Assembly (NCBI RefSeq): GCF_021295345.1
Contig: NZ_JAIMJB010000029.1
Coordinates: forward strand, 1 to 38,333
Reading direction: 5' to 3'
From: Motilimonas eburnea
GTDB taxonomy: Bacteria > Pseudomonadota > Gammaproteobacteria > Enterobacterales > CBDFNC01
Length of the DNA: 38,333 bases
The position numbers were made by a program, and so were the translations under genes. Position 1 is the stretch's first letter. The number at the start of each line of letters is the position of its first letter. The notes under the pieces are model-generated. The model searched no databases and had not been told where the DNA came from. It saw only the letters and a list, made by a program, of their open reading frames with translations. Shown here piece by piece: positions 1 to 7,997 of this stretch.

Positions 1-118
1 ACTCACCCGTCCGCCGCTCGTCAGCAGAGAAGCAAGCTTCTCTCTGTTACCGCTCGACTTGCATGTGTTAAGCCTGCCGCCAGCGTTCAATCTGAGCCAT
101 GATCAAACTCTTCAATTA
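1..118 (-). rRNA. rrs: 16S ribosomal RNA, 5' end (partial)
   Basis: Read on the minus strand, this is the universal 16S start: AATTGAAGAGTTTGATCATG, then GGCTCAG and the stretch ending in AACACATGCAAGTCGAGCGG. The gene runs off the left edge, so only about the first 118 nt are present. The exact mature 5' end is uncertain by a few bases. Two promoters and a boxA element lie upstream at higher coordinates. The neighbour hemG, followed by trkH, yigZ and pepQ, matches the E. coli order next to rrsA. Confidence 0.97.
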
Positions 119-277
119 AAGTTTTTTCGGTCCGAAGACCTGCTCAATGAATTCTGTTTATTTGTTTGTGCAAACACTCAGAAACATTGATAAATAAATC
201 GTTTTAGCGATTCGTTACCATTGCGTTGTTAGCCGTGGCTTTCAACATGAGTATTCACACAGATTGCATGATTAGAT

Positions 278-289
278 TGTTAAAGAACA
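278..289 (-). promoter_or_regulatory. rRNA leader boxA antitermination element
   Basis: The minus strand reads TGTTCTTTAACA, one base from the usual gammaproteobacterial rRNA boxA (TGCTCTTTAACA). It is followed by the typical leader text AATCTAATCATGCAATCTG towards 16S. It lies inside the leader between promoter P2 and the 16S 5' end. By family knowledge it would recruit NusB/NusE for antitermination. Confidence 0.85.
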
Positions 290-329
290 GTGACTCAGTG
301 GCTTTCGCTTCACCTCGCCAGGGCTGCGC

Positions 330-357
330 ATTCTACGCTAGCCGCTTTGAAAGTCAA
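330..357 (-). promoter_or_regulatory. rRNA operon promoter P2
   Basis: On the minus strand, TTGACT (352-357) and TAGAAT (330-335) are separated by 16 bp and followed by a GCGC discriminator. A-tract-rich DNA resembling an UP element lies just upstream (about 360-390). The 16-bp spacing and GC-rich discriminator are typical of stringently controlled rRNA promoters. Transcription should start near position 323. Confidence 0.8.
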
Positions 358-464
358 TCGTTAATTTTAAGAAATTTTCGATTTTTCTTTCGAGTGAGAA
401 ACCTCAGCTTCTTACTCCCTGATACCGCGTTTCGCTAAGCGCTGCGCCGTGTCAGTGGATGCGC

Positions 465-492
465 ATTATAGGGAGATCCGTTTTCGGTGCAA
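465..492 (-). promoter_or_regulatory. rRNA operon promoter P1
   Basis: On the minus strand, TTGCAC (487-492) and a consensus TATAAT (465-470) are separated by 16 bp, with GCGC directly after the -10. A very AT-rich A/T-tract block at about 496-520 is a likely UP element. This gives a leader of about 340 nt. The 119-598 interval is therefore rRNA leader plus promoters, and short reading frames in it are not genes. Confidence 0.87.
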
Positions 493-598
493 GGCTTTTT
501 TTAAAAAAATGTATTAAAAAGCGCTAAACGAGTAAGAAGCAATCAAAACGAGTATAAACCAGCGGTTAGTGCCTATTTATCACCCTAATGTAAAGCGA

Positions 599-1117
599 CT
601 ATAGACAGTTAAAATCCCTAGCAAAGGCCTCAACTTTGTGCCAGTCGGTAAATTCAATGTCTTTACTCTTGTCAGTACTGCCCCCAGTCATTTTCATAAT
701 GAGCTGGATAATCAATGTTTGCCACCAGTTATACTTTGAATACAACAAAGCACCAGCGAATACACCTTTCATTTTCGGTTGCCATTGGCAGAGGCGATCA
801 AACTTCATCATATAAGCACTGGTTGCTGGGCTGGCTTTTTCAGGTTTGCGTGCGGTTAAGCAAACCACAAAGAAAGCGTTAGGCTTCTTATGTAGAGATG
901 CACGGTGCTGATTGAGAAAAGAGATGACACCTGATTCAAAGTTACCATAACGAATAGAAGCACCAACCAGTACCTTATCGTAGCAGTCAAAATCAACCGC
1001 GTCGGCTTGATTAATGTCGAGGAGGTCAGATTCTTGTTCCAACAAAGCTTGCATACGTTTGACTATTTTTAACGTTTGTCCATCACGGCTTGAATATAAA
1101 ATTAATACTTTCGACAT
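599..1117 (-). CDS. hemG: Protoporphyrinogen IX dehydrogenase (quinone-dependent), HemG
   Basis: HemG oxidises protoporphyrinogen IX to protoporphyrin IX in haem synthesis and passes electrons to the quinone pool. The 172-residue protein is a flavodoxin-like fold close in length to E. coli HemG (181). An FMN phosphate loop (YSSRDGQT, residues 8-15) follows the first beta strand. The family's long insertion is seen as YNWWQTLIIQLIMKMTGG, about residues 128-145, ending in TGGSTD. It starts at ATG 1117, 33 nt after the trkH stop, so the two are probably co-transcribed. The trkH-hemG-rrs order is the same as in E. coli. Confidence 0.93.
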   Translation of the reverse strand: MSKVLILYSSRDGQTLKIVKRMQALLEQESDLLDINQADAVDFDCYDKVLVGASIRYGNFESGVISFLNQHRASLHKKPNAFFVVCLTARKPEKASPATSAYMMKFDRLCQWQPKMKGVFAGALLYSKYNWWQTLIIQLIMKMTGGSTDKSKDIEFTDWHKVEAFARDFNCL

Positions 1118-1150
1118 ACTAAATAAGACACCATAAAAATAAAGGGAGCG

Positions 1151-2608
1151 TTAGCTTTTCCAAAATACGGGGGTAAACAAAACAAGTAACGTAAAAATCT
1201 CTAATCGCCCAAACAACATGGCTAAGATCAAAATCCACTTACTAGCGTCGGACGTTTCACCAAAATGAACTGCGACCTCTCCCAAACCTGGGCCTAAATT
1301 ATTAAGGGTAGCAACCACAGCCGAGAAGGCCGACAATTCTTCCATCCCTGTGGCAATTAATGCCAGCATACAAATTACAAATACCAAGGCATAAGCCGAG
1401 AAAAACCCCCATACGGCCTCAACAACTTTATCAGGTAACGCTTTCTTACCCAGTTTTATTTTGTAGATGGCTCTTGGGTGCACTAAACGCTTTAACTCAC
1501 GAAACCCTTGTAAGTTGAGCAGCAAGACACGTATCACCTTCATTCCCCCACCGGTTGATCCCGCACAACCACCGATAAAAGATGAAAACACCAAGAGCAC
1601 AGGTAAAAATAATGGCCAATCAGAAAAACTTGTGGTGCTAAAGCCTGCCGTCGTCGAAATAGAAACAGCTTGAAACAAAGCTTGATCTAAGCTTTGCTCT
1701 AATGAGTCATAAGTTTGATGCACAGCCAATACAACAAAACAAATAGCGGTAAGCGCAAATTGTATGAATAGAAACGCCCGTACTTCAGGGTCGCGCAAGT
1801 AGACTTTAATACGCATACCGTGGTTACCAAATGCTGCAAAATGCAGGGCAAAGTTGATACCCGATATAATCAAAAACACCACGGTGATAAGATTGATCAG
1901 GGGACTATTAAAATAGCCCATACTGGCATCATGAGTAGAAAACCCACCAATGGCAACGGTTGAAAAAGAGTGACAAATGGCGTCAAACAACGTCATCCCC
2001 GCTAACCAAAATGCGAGCATACAAGCGATGGTTAAACACAAATAGATGTACCACAAGGCTTTGGCTGTTTCTGCTATTCTCGGTGTCATCTTAGAGTCTT
2101 TTACCGGCCCCGGTGTTTCCGCTCGATACAGCTGCATGCCACCTATGCCAAGAATAGGCAGTACTGCAACGGCTAATACGATGATCCCCATCCCCCCTAG
2201 CCATTGCAACATCTGACGATAAAACAGTATGGCTTTCGGCAAGCTATCTAGCCCAGTGATAACGGTCGCCCCGGTTGTCGTCAAACCTGAGAAAGATTCA
2301 AAAAAGGATTCCGCCACATTCATATCAGGTCGTTCACTGATCAAAAATGGCAATGCCCCCACGCTGCCTAACACAGTCCAGAATAATACAACTATCAAAA
2401 AGCCATCTTTAGCTTTTAAATCACTTTTATAATCACGGTTAGGGAACCATAAGGCCAAGCCCGACAATAAAGCAATTATAAACGCACTAATAAAGTCGCG
2501 CCCAGCGCCATCCTTGTATATTACAGCCACCAAAGCAGGAGCCAGCATCGTGACACTAAACAGCGCAACCAAAAGCCCAACAATACGTAATATTGCCCTA
2601 AACTGCAT
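1151..2608 (-). CDS. trkH: Trk potassium uptake channel subunit TrkH
   Basis: TrkH is the inner-membrane, K+-conducting subunit of the Trk uptake system and works with the NAD-binding gating protein TrkA (not in this window). The 485-residue protein has the hydrophobic pattern of the four-repeat SKT superfamily. All four P-loop selectivity-filter segments are visible, each with its glycine: TTGAT (111-115), IGGFS (220-224), TAGFS (320-324) and NLGPG (437-441). The conserved GGCAGSTGGGMKVIR stretch lies near 346-360. Length matches E. coli TrkH (483). It sits 13 nt after yigZ and is probably part of a pepQ-yigZ-trkH-hemG transcription unit. Confidence 0.95.
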   Translation of the reverse strand: MQFRAILRIVGLLVALFSVTMLAPALVAVIYKDGAGRDFISAFIIALLSGLALWFPNRDYKSDLKAKDGFLIVVLFWTVLGSVGALPFLISERPDMNVAESFFESFSGLTTTGATVITGLDSLPKAILFYRQMLQWLGGMGIIVLAVAVLPILGIGGMQLYRAETPGPVKDSKMTPRIAETAKALWYIYLCLTIACMLAFWLAGMTLFDAICHSFSTVAIGGFSTHDASMGYFNSPLINLITVVFLIISGINFALHFAAFGNHGMRIKVYLRDPEVRAFLFIQFALTAICFVVLAVHQTYDSLEQSLDQALFQAVSISTTAGFSTTSFSDWPLFLPVLLVFSSFIGGCAGSTGGGMKVIRVLLLNLQGFRELKRLVHPRAIYKIKLGKKALPDKVVEAVWGFFSAYALVFVICMLALIATGMEELSAFSAVVATLNNLGPGLGEVAVHFGETSDASKWILILAMLFGRLEIFTLLVLFTPVFWKS

Positions 2609-2621
2609 CTAGCCTATTTCC

Positions 2622-3254
2622 TTATTGACATTCATTTGTGTCTTGCTCTGCCCTAAACACTAATTGTCCTTGGCTCTTGTCAAATACACTTTGCTTAAAA
2701 GCCCCTACATTCCGTGCATCAATAGTGATATGCATTAATACAGCAACACCAAAGTCACTCTCTATGATCTGACCATTAAATTGAGCCAGTAACTGCTCCA
2801 CTAAACTAACATGCGCATACTGGCAAGTAAGTTCACCGGTGACTTGTGGTACCTCGATAACAGTTTGTGCCAATTTAAGGGCAGCTTGCACACCGCCGCC
2901 GTAGGCTCGAACCAAACCACCCGTACCCAGCTTTATACCTCCTGAATAACGAACGACAACCGCGGTGACTTCACCAAGCCCACTTCCTTGCAAGGCTGCT
3001 AAGATGGGTTTTCCAGCCGTACCACTTGGCTCACCATCATCACTAAAGCCAAGCTCAGTACTGACACTGGGTGCACTGGCAATAAATCCCCAGCAATGAT
3101 GTCTCGCGCCAGGATGAGCCACTTTGATTTGGTTAACAAATGCCATCGCAGCGTCTCGGCCTTGTGTTCGCTGCAATAGTGTGATGAATCGACTTTTCTT
3201 TATTTCTTCTTCATATTCGGCCGCTTGAGCCAATACTGAATAAGGCTGTAGCAT
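2622..3254 (-). CDS. yigZ: IMPACT/YigZ family protein
   Basis: The 210-residue protein belongs to the YigZ/IMPACT (UPF0029) family. The N-terminal domain starts with the signature EIKKSRFI and carries the WGFIASAPS and FSDDGEPSGTAGKPI blocks. A smaller C-terminal domain follows. The family is linked to translation control in eukaryotes; the bacterial role is not well defined. I place the start at ATG 3254, which overlaps the pepQ stop by one base (TGATG), a translational-coupling arrangement. A TTG one codon upstream is a less likely start. The pepQ-yigZ-trkH order is conserved in enterobacteria. Confidence 0.9.
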   Translation of the reverse strand: MLQPYSVLAQAAEYEEEIKKSRFITLLQRTQGRDAAMAFVNQIKVAHPGARHHCWGFIASAPSVSTELGFSDDGEPSGTAGKPILAALQGSGLGEVTAVVVRYSGGIKLGTGGLVRAYGGGVQAALKLAQTVIEVPQVTGELTCQYAHVSLVEQLLAQFNGQIIESDFGVAVLMHITIDARNVGAFKQSVFDKSQGQLVFRAEQDTNECQ

Positions 3255-4573
3255 CAATCTAAGCCCGCATCACGAGTCAGGTTTTCGATTTGGCTGCTAT
3301 GAACAACAATATTGTCTTCAATACGTATACCACCATAAGGGCGAAACTCATCCACTTTAGCCCAATTAACCTGTTTATGCTCTGAGCGTTGCTTCAATTG
3401 GCCCAGTAAATCATCAATAAAATAGACACCAGGCTCGATGGTATACACTTGGCGTGGCTCAATAATACGGGTGCAACGTAACGCACTATGAGCCTGCGGA
3501 GCAGCAAGCGGGGTGCCACGTTCATCCTGCATAAACCCTGCAACATCATGAACTTGCAAGCCTAACACGTGCCCTAGACCGTGAGAAAAAAAGGTATTGG
3601 TGATCTCTGTGTTAACTAAGCTCTCAATGCTGCCCTGAGCTAAACCAAAATCCAGTAATACTTGAGCCAATAATTGATGCGACCTTAAATGTAAGTCGGT
3701 GTAGCGCATCCCTACTTTAATATCACCAATTAACGCTAACTGAAGCTGGTTAATTGCCTTAATCAAATCCGCGAAACGGTCCTGTTTTGCACTGTAGGTT
3801 CTCGTAATATCCGATGCATAGCCGGCAAAATTAGCACCCGCATCAATTAAAAATGAGCGCAGCTCTATCGGTGATTGTCGCTCAGGATGACTGTAATGCA
3901 ACACCGCAGCATGCTCATTTAAAGCAATAATGCTGGCGTAAGGCACTTCATTATCACTCTGTCCTACGGCATTCAAGTAGGCTTGGTTTATCTCAAACTC
4001 AGACAACCCTTCGAGAAAGGCGGCCTTCGCTGCTTGATGCCCGCGCACAGCAATCTCATTAGCTTGACGTAAGCAGTGCATTTCATAATCTGTTTTAAAG
4101 CTTCGATGATAATGTAAATAGTTTAATACGTACTCAGGGTTAGCGTGTCCTATCCCCAATGCTTGCGCGACTTCAAGATGCTCACCAATATAAGCCATAC
4201 TAGCTCGGTCGTAAGGTAATAAATCCGCGACTAATTCGGCTCGCGATAGCAATTCAATATCAAAATAGTCCGCCCAAAAATCAACTGGTTCGGGAGGAGC
4301 CTTGTGCCAATAATCCACCGGACGAAAATAGATGAGCTTAGGTTTATCAATGCCATTGACGACCAACCAGCAGTTGGGATTTTCAAATACAGGCAGCCAG
4401 TGCTTAAAATGTGGATTCGCTTTAAAAGGATAGGTTTGATCATCTAAGAAGGCTTTTTTCAATTGCCCAGAATGAATGATCAAAGCGTCAAAGTGTTGTA
4501 ACTTAAGCGCTTCAACCACACGGGCTTGAAGCACCTTAATGTGTTCAGCGAACAGTGAGTGCATTCTATCCAT
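3254..4573 (-). CDS. pepQ: Xaa-Pro dipeptidase PepQ
   Basis: PepQ cleaves dipeptides with C-terminal proline in the cytoplasm. The protein is a creatinase N-terminal domain followed by a pita-bread metallopeptidase domain. The five dinuclear metal ligands can be placed at D244 (LIDAG), D255 (SDITRT), H335 (GLGHVLG), E380 (TIEPGVY) and E419 (RIEDN), near the E. coli positions. I choose ATG 4573 (439 aa), preceded by a good AGGCGGAG ribosome site. An in-frame start 10 codons upstream lacks such a site. It is the first gene of the yigZ-trkH-hemG cluster. Here a diguanylate cyclase lies upstream, where I would expect fadBA in Shewanella. Confidence 0.93.
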   Translation of the reverse strand: MDRMHSLFAEHIKVLQARVVEALKLQHFDALIIHSGQLKKAFLDDQTYPFKANPHFKHWLPVFENPNCWLVVNGIDKPKLIYFRPVDYWHKAPPEPVDFWADYFDIELLSRAELVADLLPYDRASMAYIGEHLEVAQALGIGHANPEYVLNYLHYHRSFKTDYEMHCLRQANEIAVRGHQAAKAAFLEGLSEFEINQAYLNAVGQSDNEVPYASIIALNEHAAVLHYSHPERQSPIELRSFLIDAGANFAGYASDITRTYSAKQDRFADLIKAINQLQLALIGDIKVGMRYTDLHLRSHQLLAQVLLDFGLAQGSIESLVNTEITNTFFSHGLGHVLGLQVHDVAGFMQDERGTPLAAPQAHSALRCTRIIEPRQVYTIEPGVYFIDDLLGQLKQRSEHKQVNWAKVDEFRPYGGIRIEDNIVVHSSQIENLTRDAGLD

Positions 4574-4756
4574 AACTCCGCCTATAACCATTTCAAACCA
4601 CAAACCAATATCTTAACACATAAGCAGGGTTCCTTCGCCAGTATCAAACATGGGTTCCTAGATCCTTGACCATCCCTCCTCTCATTCGCGCCCACAATCC
4701 AGCGTTCCAACATTTACCTTCTATACTAGTGTTAAGGGTGCAAGGAGAAGGTAGAA

Positions 4757-5671
4757 ATGGATCGACCTAAGCAAAAACTAAGGATGAATAAATCTTCATT
4801 AACCATCCATGCCTGTATCTGGCTATTAGGGATGTTTGCTCTATTATTCACACTTACCCAAGTCAGGCCATTTAATACCACTGACCTTATTATGGAAAGC
4901 ATATTCTTTCTGGCTTGCACTAGCACCTTTTTTGAAATCATGCGGTTACGCTTAGGCTGGCTAATGAGTATCGGCTGGGGAACATTTACCTGTGCGCTCG
5001 CTTTAGACGTTATCGATGAGTTTTTACCAGAGCGGGATTACCTCACCTTACATGATGTCCTCGAACATTTCTTGCAGTTTGGATTAATCCTGATTTGTGT
5101 TGCTTTTTTGCAAAGCATCATCACAAAGCGCAAACTGATTAAAGAGCTAGAAAGAGAAATTGAGTTTAGGCGACAACTCGAACAACGTTTAAAGCGGATA
5201 GCTCACCACGATACCTTGACCGACCTTTACAACCGCCGCGCTTTTTTTGAAAAATACCCCAGTTTGCTGATCCAGTATCCTGCCCCAGTACTGATCTACA
5301 TTGATTTAGATAACTTTAAGCAGCTCAATGACACTCAAGGTCATGAGGCCGGTGACAGTTACTTAATGACATTTGCAAAATCCCTAAAAAAGCTATTACA
5401 GCAAAGCGGTGCCGCGTTTCGCTTTGGCGGCGATGAGTTTGTCGTGATTTACGGAGGCAACAGTGCAGAAAACTTCATTGGTCTGCTCAGGCAATCTTTA
5501 TCCAAGCTCAACCAAGAATCTGGCGTAGACCTAAGCTATGGTTTGTTAAATATGAGTGAATCCATTGCTGCAGACCAACTGATTAAAGAGGCCGATGAGC
5601 TCATGTATCGCAATAAACAAGAAAAAAAGCACCGCCAAGCTCGAGCCAAGGAGCCAAGAGCACACGGTTAA
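4757..5671 (+). CDS. Membrane-anchored GGDEF protein, probable diguanylate cyclase
   Basis: Predicted to make cyclic di-GMP at the inner membrane. The N-terminal half (about residues 14-120) has four or so hydrophobic segments and no recognisable periplasmic sensor. A charged helical linker (about 123-150) resembles a coiled coil, followed by a GGDEF domain with DTLTDLYNRR (152-161), IDLDNFK (182-188) and the intact active-site motif GGDEF (224-228). The usual RxxD inhibitory site five residues before GGDEF is absent (QSGA is there instead), so product inhibition at that site is unlikely. It is short at the C-terminus, but the final helix is present. A TATACT -10-like box lies at 4722-4727, and AAGGAGAAGG precedes the ATG. 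Confidence 0.9.
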   Translation: MDRPKQKLRMNKSSLTIHACIWLLGMFALLFTLTQVRPFNTTDLIMESIFFLACTSTFFEIMRLRLGWLMSIGWGTFTCALALDVIDEFLPERDYLTLHDVLEHFLQFGLILICVAFLQSIITKRKLIKELEREIEFRRQLEQRLKRIAHHDTLTDLYNRRAFFEKYPSLLIQYPAPVLIYIDLDNFKQLNDTQGHEAGDSYLMTFAKSLKKLLQQSGAAFRFGGDEFVVIYGGNSAENFIGLLRQSLSKLNQESGVDLSYGLLNMSESIAADQLIKEADELMYRNKQEKKHRQARAKEPRAHG

Positions 5672-5743
5672 GCCTGAATCCACTTATCGCAGTGAATTAA
5701 CGCAGGAAATAAGTGGCGGTCATGGCTGTTAATTCACTCAGGC
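5672..5743 (+). repeat. Interleaved inverted repeats (pseudoknot-like) between convergent genes
   Basis: Two perfect inverted repeats interlock. Arm A is CCACTTAT (5680-5687) with partner ATAAGTGG (5709-5716). Arm B is AGTGAATTAAC (5691-5701) with partner GTTAATTCACT (5728-5738). An outer GCCTGA (5672-5677) can pair with TCAGGC (5738-5743). The A-B-A'-B' order is that of an H-type pseudoknot, or of two competing hairpins. It begins right after the stop of the GGDEF gene and ends before the stop of the convergent di-haem peroxidase gene, so a bidirectional terminator is possible. Neither side has a clear T-run. Confidence 0.6.
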
Positions 5744-5767
5744 GATTGGCTATGTTTACATAACCAG

Positions 5768-6829
5768 TTAGTCAGGTTTAGCAAGGCGCGGGTCCGTCAG
5801 TAAGGTTTCATCCGTTAATGTCATTAAAAAAGCGACTAGCTGATTTTGCTCTTGCTCTGACATATCAAAGCCTTTGATTAAATGGCTCTTGTTTGGGTTT
5901 AACTTACCGTCTCCCTTGATGCCGTTTAAATTAACAGAGCCCCCTCTGGCATAATGCTCAACCACTTGGGCTAAATACCTCATACTGCCATCATGCATGT
6001 AAGGTGCGCTCACACCAACATTACGCAAGGAAGGAGTTTTAAACTTGCCTCTATCGGCGGCATCAAACGTCACTTCATAAAGCCCAAGATCTGAGCTTGG
6101 ATATCCTGTCTCGGTATAATACAGCCCGGTATTATGGAAGTTTTTCGTCGCCTGGTTATGTCTGCTTCCCATAAACTGATTAAAATTACTTCCTTCATGG
6201 CACTGACGACAGCCAAAACGCTCAGATTCAAATAAGGCTAGCCCTGCTTTTTCAAACTCGGTTAACGCATCATGTTGGCCTGCTTGATAGCGATCATAAC
6301 GGCTATCATAAGCAAGCAGTTGCGATTGAAACGCGGCCAACGCATCGGTGATTCTGGCAAGGTTAATCTCACTGGAGCCAAATGCACTGACAAAAAGCGA
6401 AGTATAATCGATAGACGAGCTAGCTAGGCGCTGCTGGATTTGCTCAACGCTGCCCGCCGCCATTTCAATGGGGTCATCACCAAACAAGGGAATCAGCGCC
6501 TGAAAAGCAAGATCGGTTTGTAGCGGGTTCGCCCAAGTAAAACTGGTATTTTGCGCCAAATTAAACAGCGCCGATGCATTGCGTCGTCCTTTATCGCCAT
6601 GGACATTAATCGCCGTTTTCCTTCCATCTGAAAAGGCAAACATTTGTTGATGGCAGTTGGCACAGGCTAAACTGTGCCCTTCTGATAACCCTGTTTCATA
6701 GAAAAGATAACGCCCCAGCTCGATTTTCGCGCTGGCGGCTTGCTTTTGATGTCCAACCCAGAGCGCCAGCAAGCTGAGAATAAGGCTTATTCCACAAATA
6801 GCTACGAATCCATTTCGCCATCGCCACAT
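5768..6829 (-). CDS. Di-haem cytochrome c peroxidase-family protein (MbnH-like)
   Basis: A periplasm-facing di-haem enzyme of the CcpA/MauG superfamily. An N-terminal hydrophobic segment (about residues 8-26) exports or anchors it. Two haem c sites are visible: CANCH (56-60) and CRQCH (207-211). The C-terminal TPSLRNV and YMHDGSM blocks (265-283) are typical of the superfamily. The gene starts 11 nt after the stop of an MbnP-like lipoprotein gene. That pairing is the hallmark of the MbnH/MbnP partners, in which the di-haem protein oxidatively modifies the copper protein. MbnH assignment therefore rests on domain plus context; an ordinary cytochrome c peroxidase is the alternative. Confidence 0.83.
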   Translation of the reverse strand: MWRWRNGFVAICGISLILSLLALWVGHQKQAASAKIELGRYLFYETGLSEGHSLACANCHQQMFAFSDGRKTAINVHGDKGRRNASALFNLAQNTSFTWANPLQTDLAFQALIPLFGDDPIEMAAGSVEQIQQRLASSSIDYTSLFVSAFGSSEINLARITDALAAFQSQLLAYDSRYDRYQAGQHDALTEFEKAGLALFESERFGCRQCHEGSNFNQFMGSRHNQATKNFHNTGLYYTETGYPSSDLGLYEVTFDAADRGKFKTPSLRNVGVSAPYMHDGSMRYLAQVVEHYARGGSVNLNGIKGDGKLNPNKSHLIKGFDMSEQEQNQLVAFLMTLTDETLLTDPRLAKPD

Positions 6830-6840
6830 TGGCTCACCAC

Positions 6841-7638
6841 TTAATCGACAACGTGAAATAAACGCTGTTCATGCTGCTGTAAGCCAATCAGGTTGAATAA
6901 TGTTTCACAGCCCTTATCTTGTGGTTTTCCAAAACACCTCGCATGAGGCAATTCTGTAAAAAATTGCCTGAGCTCAAGCGCGACCTTATCTCCGGGCTGG
7001 AAATGGGTCAGTGACACTTGGGGCCGATTCTTATATTGACAGCTTATCGTTTCCCCAATGTTGCCAGTGCAGCCACTGCTTCCAAGATGGTACTTCACCG
7101 AATTCTCGCGCCATGCCAAATCAAAGAAGGCAAATTTATAACCCACTGTCCAATGCCACTGAAATGCAGGTAGATCCAATGGCGGCTTGGCCTGCAAAGG
7201 ATCTTGATGATTAAGGGCTTCAGGCACCCCCAATGTAAAACGTAATCCTTGATATTGGCCCTTTGGCAAAACTAAAGGCAGAGCCTGCCCGCCTACAGGC
7301 TCGGCCTGACAAGGTGTTAAATCAAGTAACGCGATCTGCTCATCATGCCAAGCTTGCTCAGTAGCCCCCTGTAGCCGAGCCCTGACCCACTGACCTTGAT
7401 GGTTTTGCAGCTCGACATTGTGCACGTAAAGTGTCACCGCATTGACCACAGGTTTAGGGGTGGCATTGAGATCCAAGCCCTGAGAATCTACCTGACAATT
7501 GTTCGCATCAATAAGCTCACCTTGAAAGTGTAAACTAAATGGCACCTCTAGACGTTGCTCTGGCGCTTCACTGCATCCCAACAAGAGCAATAACCCAATG
7601 AATATCCCTATTCTTTTCATTGCCTGCTTCCATTCCAT
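6841..7638 (-). CDS. MbnP-like copper-binding lipoprotein (metallo-mystery pair, four-Cys)
   Basis: An exported lipoprotein: a hydrophobic signal ends in LLLLGC, so the Cys should be lipidated. The mature domain carries the family's HWTVGYKF and YHLGSSGCTG blocks and six further cysteines, suggesting disulfides. These features fit MbnP, the partner of MbnH, which binds copper after one tryptophan is converted to kynurenine. The block FQWHWTVGYKF holds two candidate tryptophans; I cannot say which one, if any, is modified. I place the start at ATG 7638, behind a GAGGTGA site. GTG 7650 and ATG 7620 are alternatives that give the same lipoprotein. It heads a two-gene unit with the di-haem protein. 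Confidence 0.82.
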   Translation of the reverse strand: MEWKQAMKRIGIFIGLLLLLGCSEAPEQRLEVPFSLHFQGELIDANNCQVDSQGLDLNATPKPVVNAVTLYVHNVELQNHQGQWVRARLQGATEQAWHDEQIALLDLTPCQAEPVGGQALPLVLPKGQYQGLRFTLGVPEALNHQDPLQAKPPLDLPAFQWHWTVGYKFAFFDLAWRENSVKYHLGSSGCTGNIGETISCQYKNRPQVSLTHFQPGDKVALELRQFFTELPHARCFGKPQDKGCETLFNLIGLQQHEQRLFHVVD

Positions 7639-7742
7639 TGCCAATATCACCTCAGTGCTTAACTAACGGGTTAGCTTGCCTCGTAGACAAATCAAAACCT
7701 AGATGACAAAATGCCTGCTAACTCAAACAATCGCGTTAAGCC

Positions 7743-7997
7743 ATGACTTATTCCAACAAAGATCTTGCCCTTTACCACTTTGGCGCCTGTCCATACTGCC
7801 GTAAAGTAAGGGATAAACTTGCAGAGCTCAAGTTGCATATTGAATTAAGAGATATCAAAAAGCACAGCCATTTTCGTCAAGAGCTGTTAAGCAAAGGGGG
7901 CAAGGCCACCGTCCCATGCCTAAGAATCAAGCAAGATAAAGGCTATCAATGGCTTTATGAATCCAATGATATTATTAAGTTTATTAGGGCCTGTTGA
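7743..7997 (+). CDS. Glutaredoxin-family protein with 3' end replaced by a mobile element
   Basis: A cytoplasmic thiol-disulfide oxidoreductase of the classical glutaredoxin type: CPYC active site at residues 16-19, cis-proline TVP at 56-58, and the C-terminal glutathione-binding region ESNDIIKF. At 84 residues it is a normal small glutaredoxin. The last three codons (Arg-Ala-Cys) and the stop come from the terminal repeat of an inserted element. Removing the element and one TA copy restores a different tail, STQVKK, and a stop at 8268-8270. The core fold is probably intact. It is divergent from the MbnP-like gene, about 100 bp away. Confidence 0.88.
   Translation: MTYSNKDLALYHFGACPYCRKVRDKLAELKLHIELRDIKKHSHFRQELLSKGGKATVPCLRIKQDKGYQWLYESNDIIKFIRAC

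Noticed and set aside
226-438. 70-residue plus-strand reading frame
   Set aside because: It lies across the rRNA leader, boxA and promoter P2 on the opposite strand, so it is not a gene.
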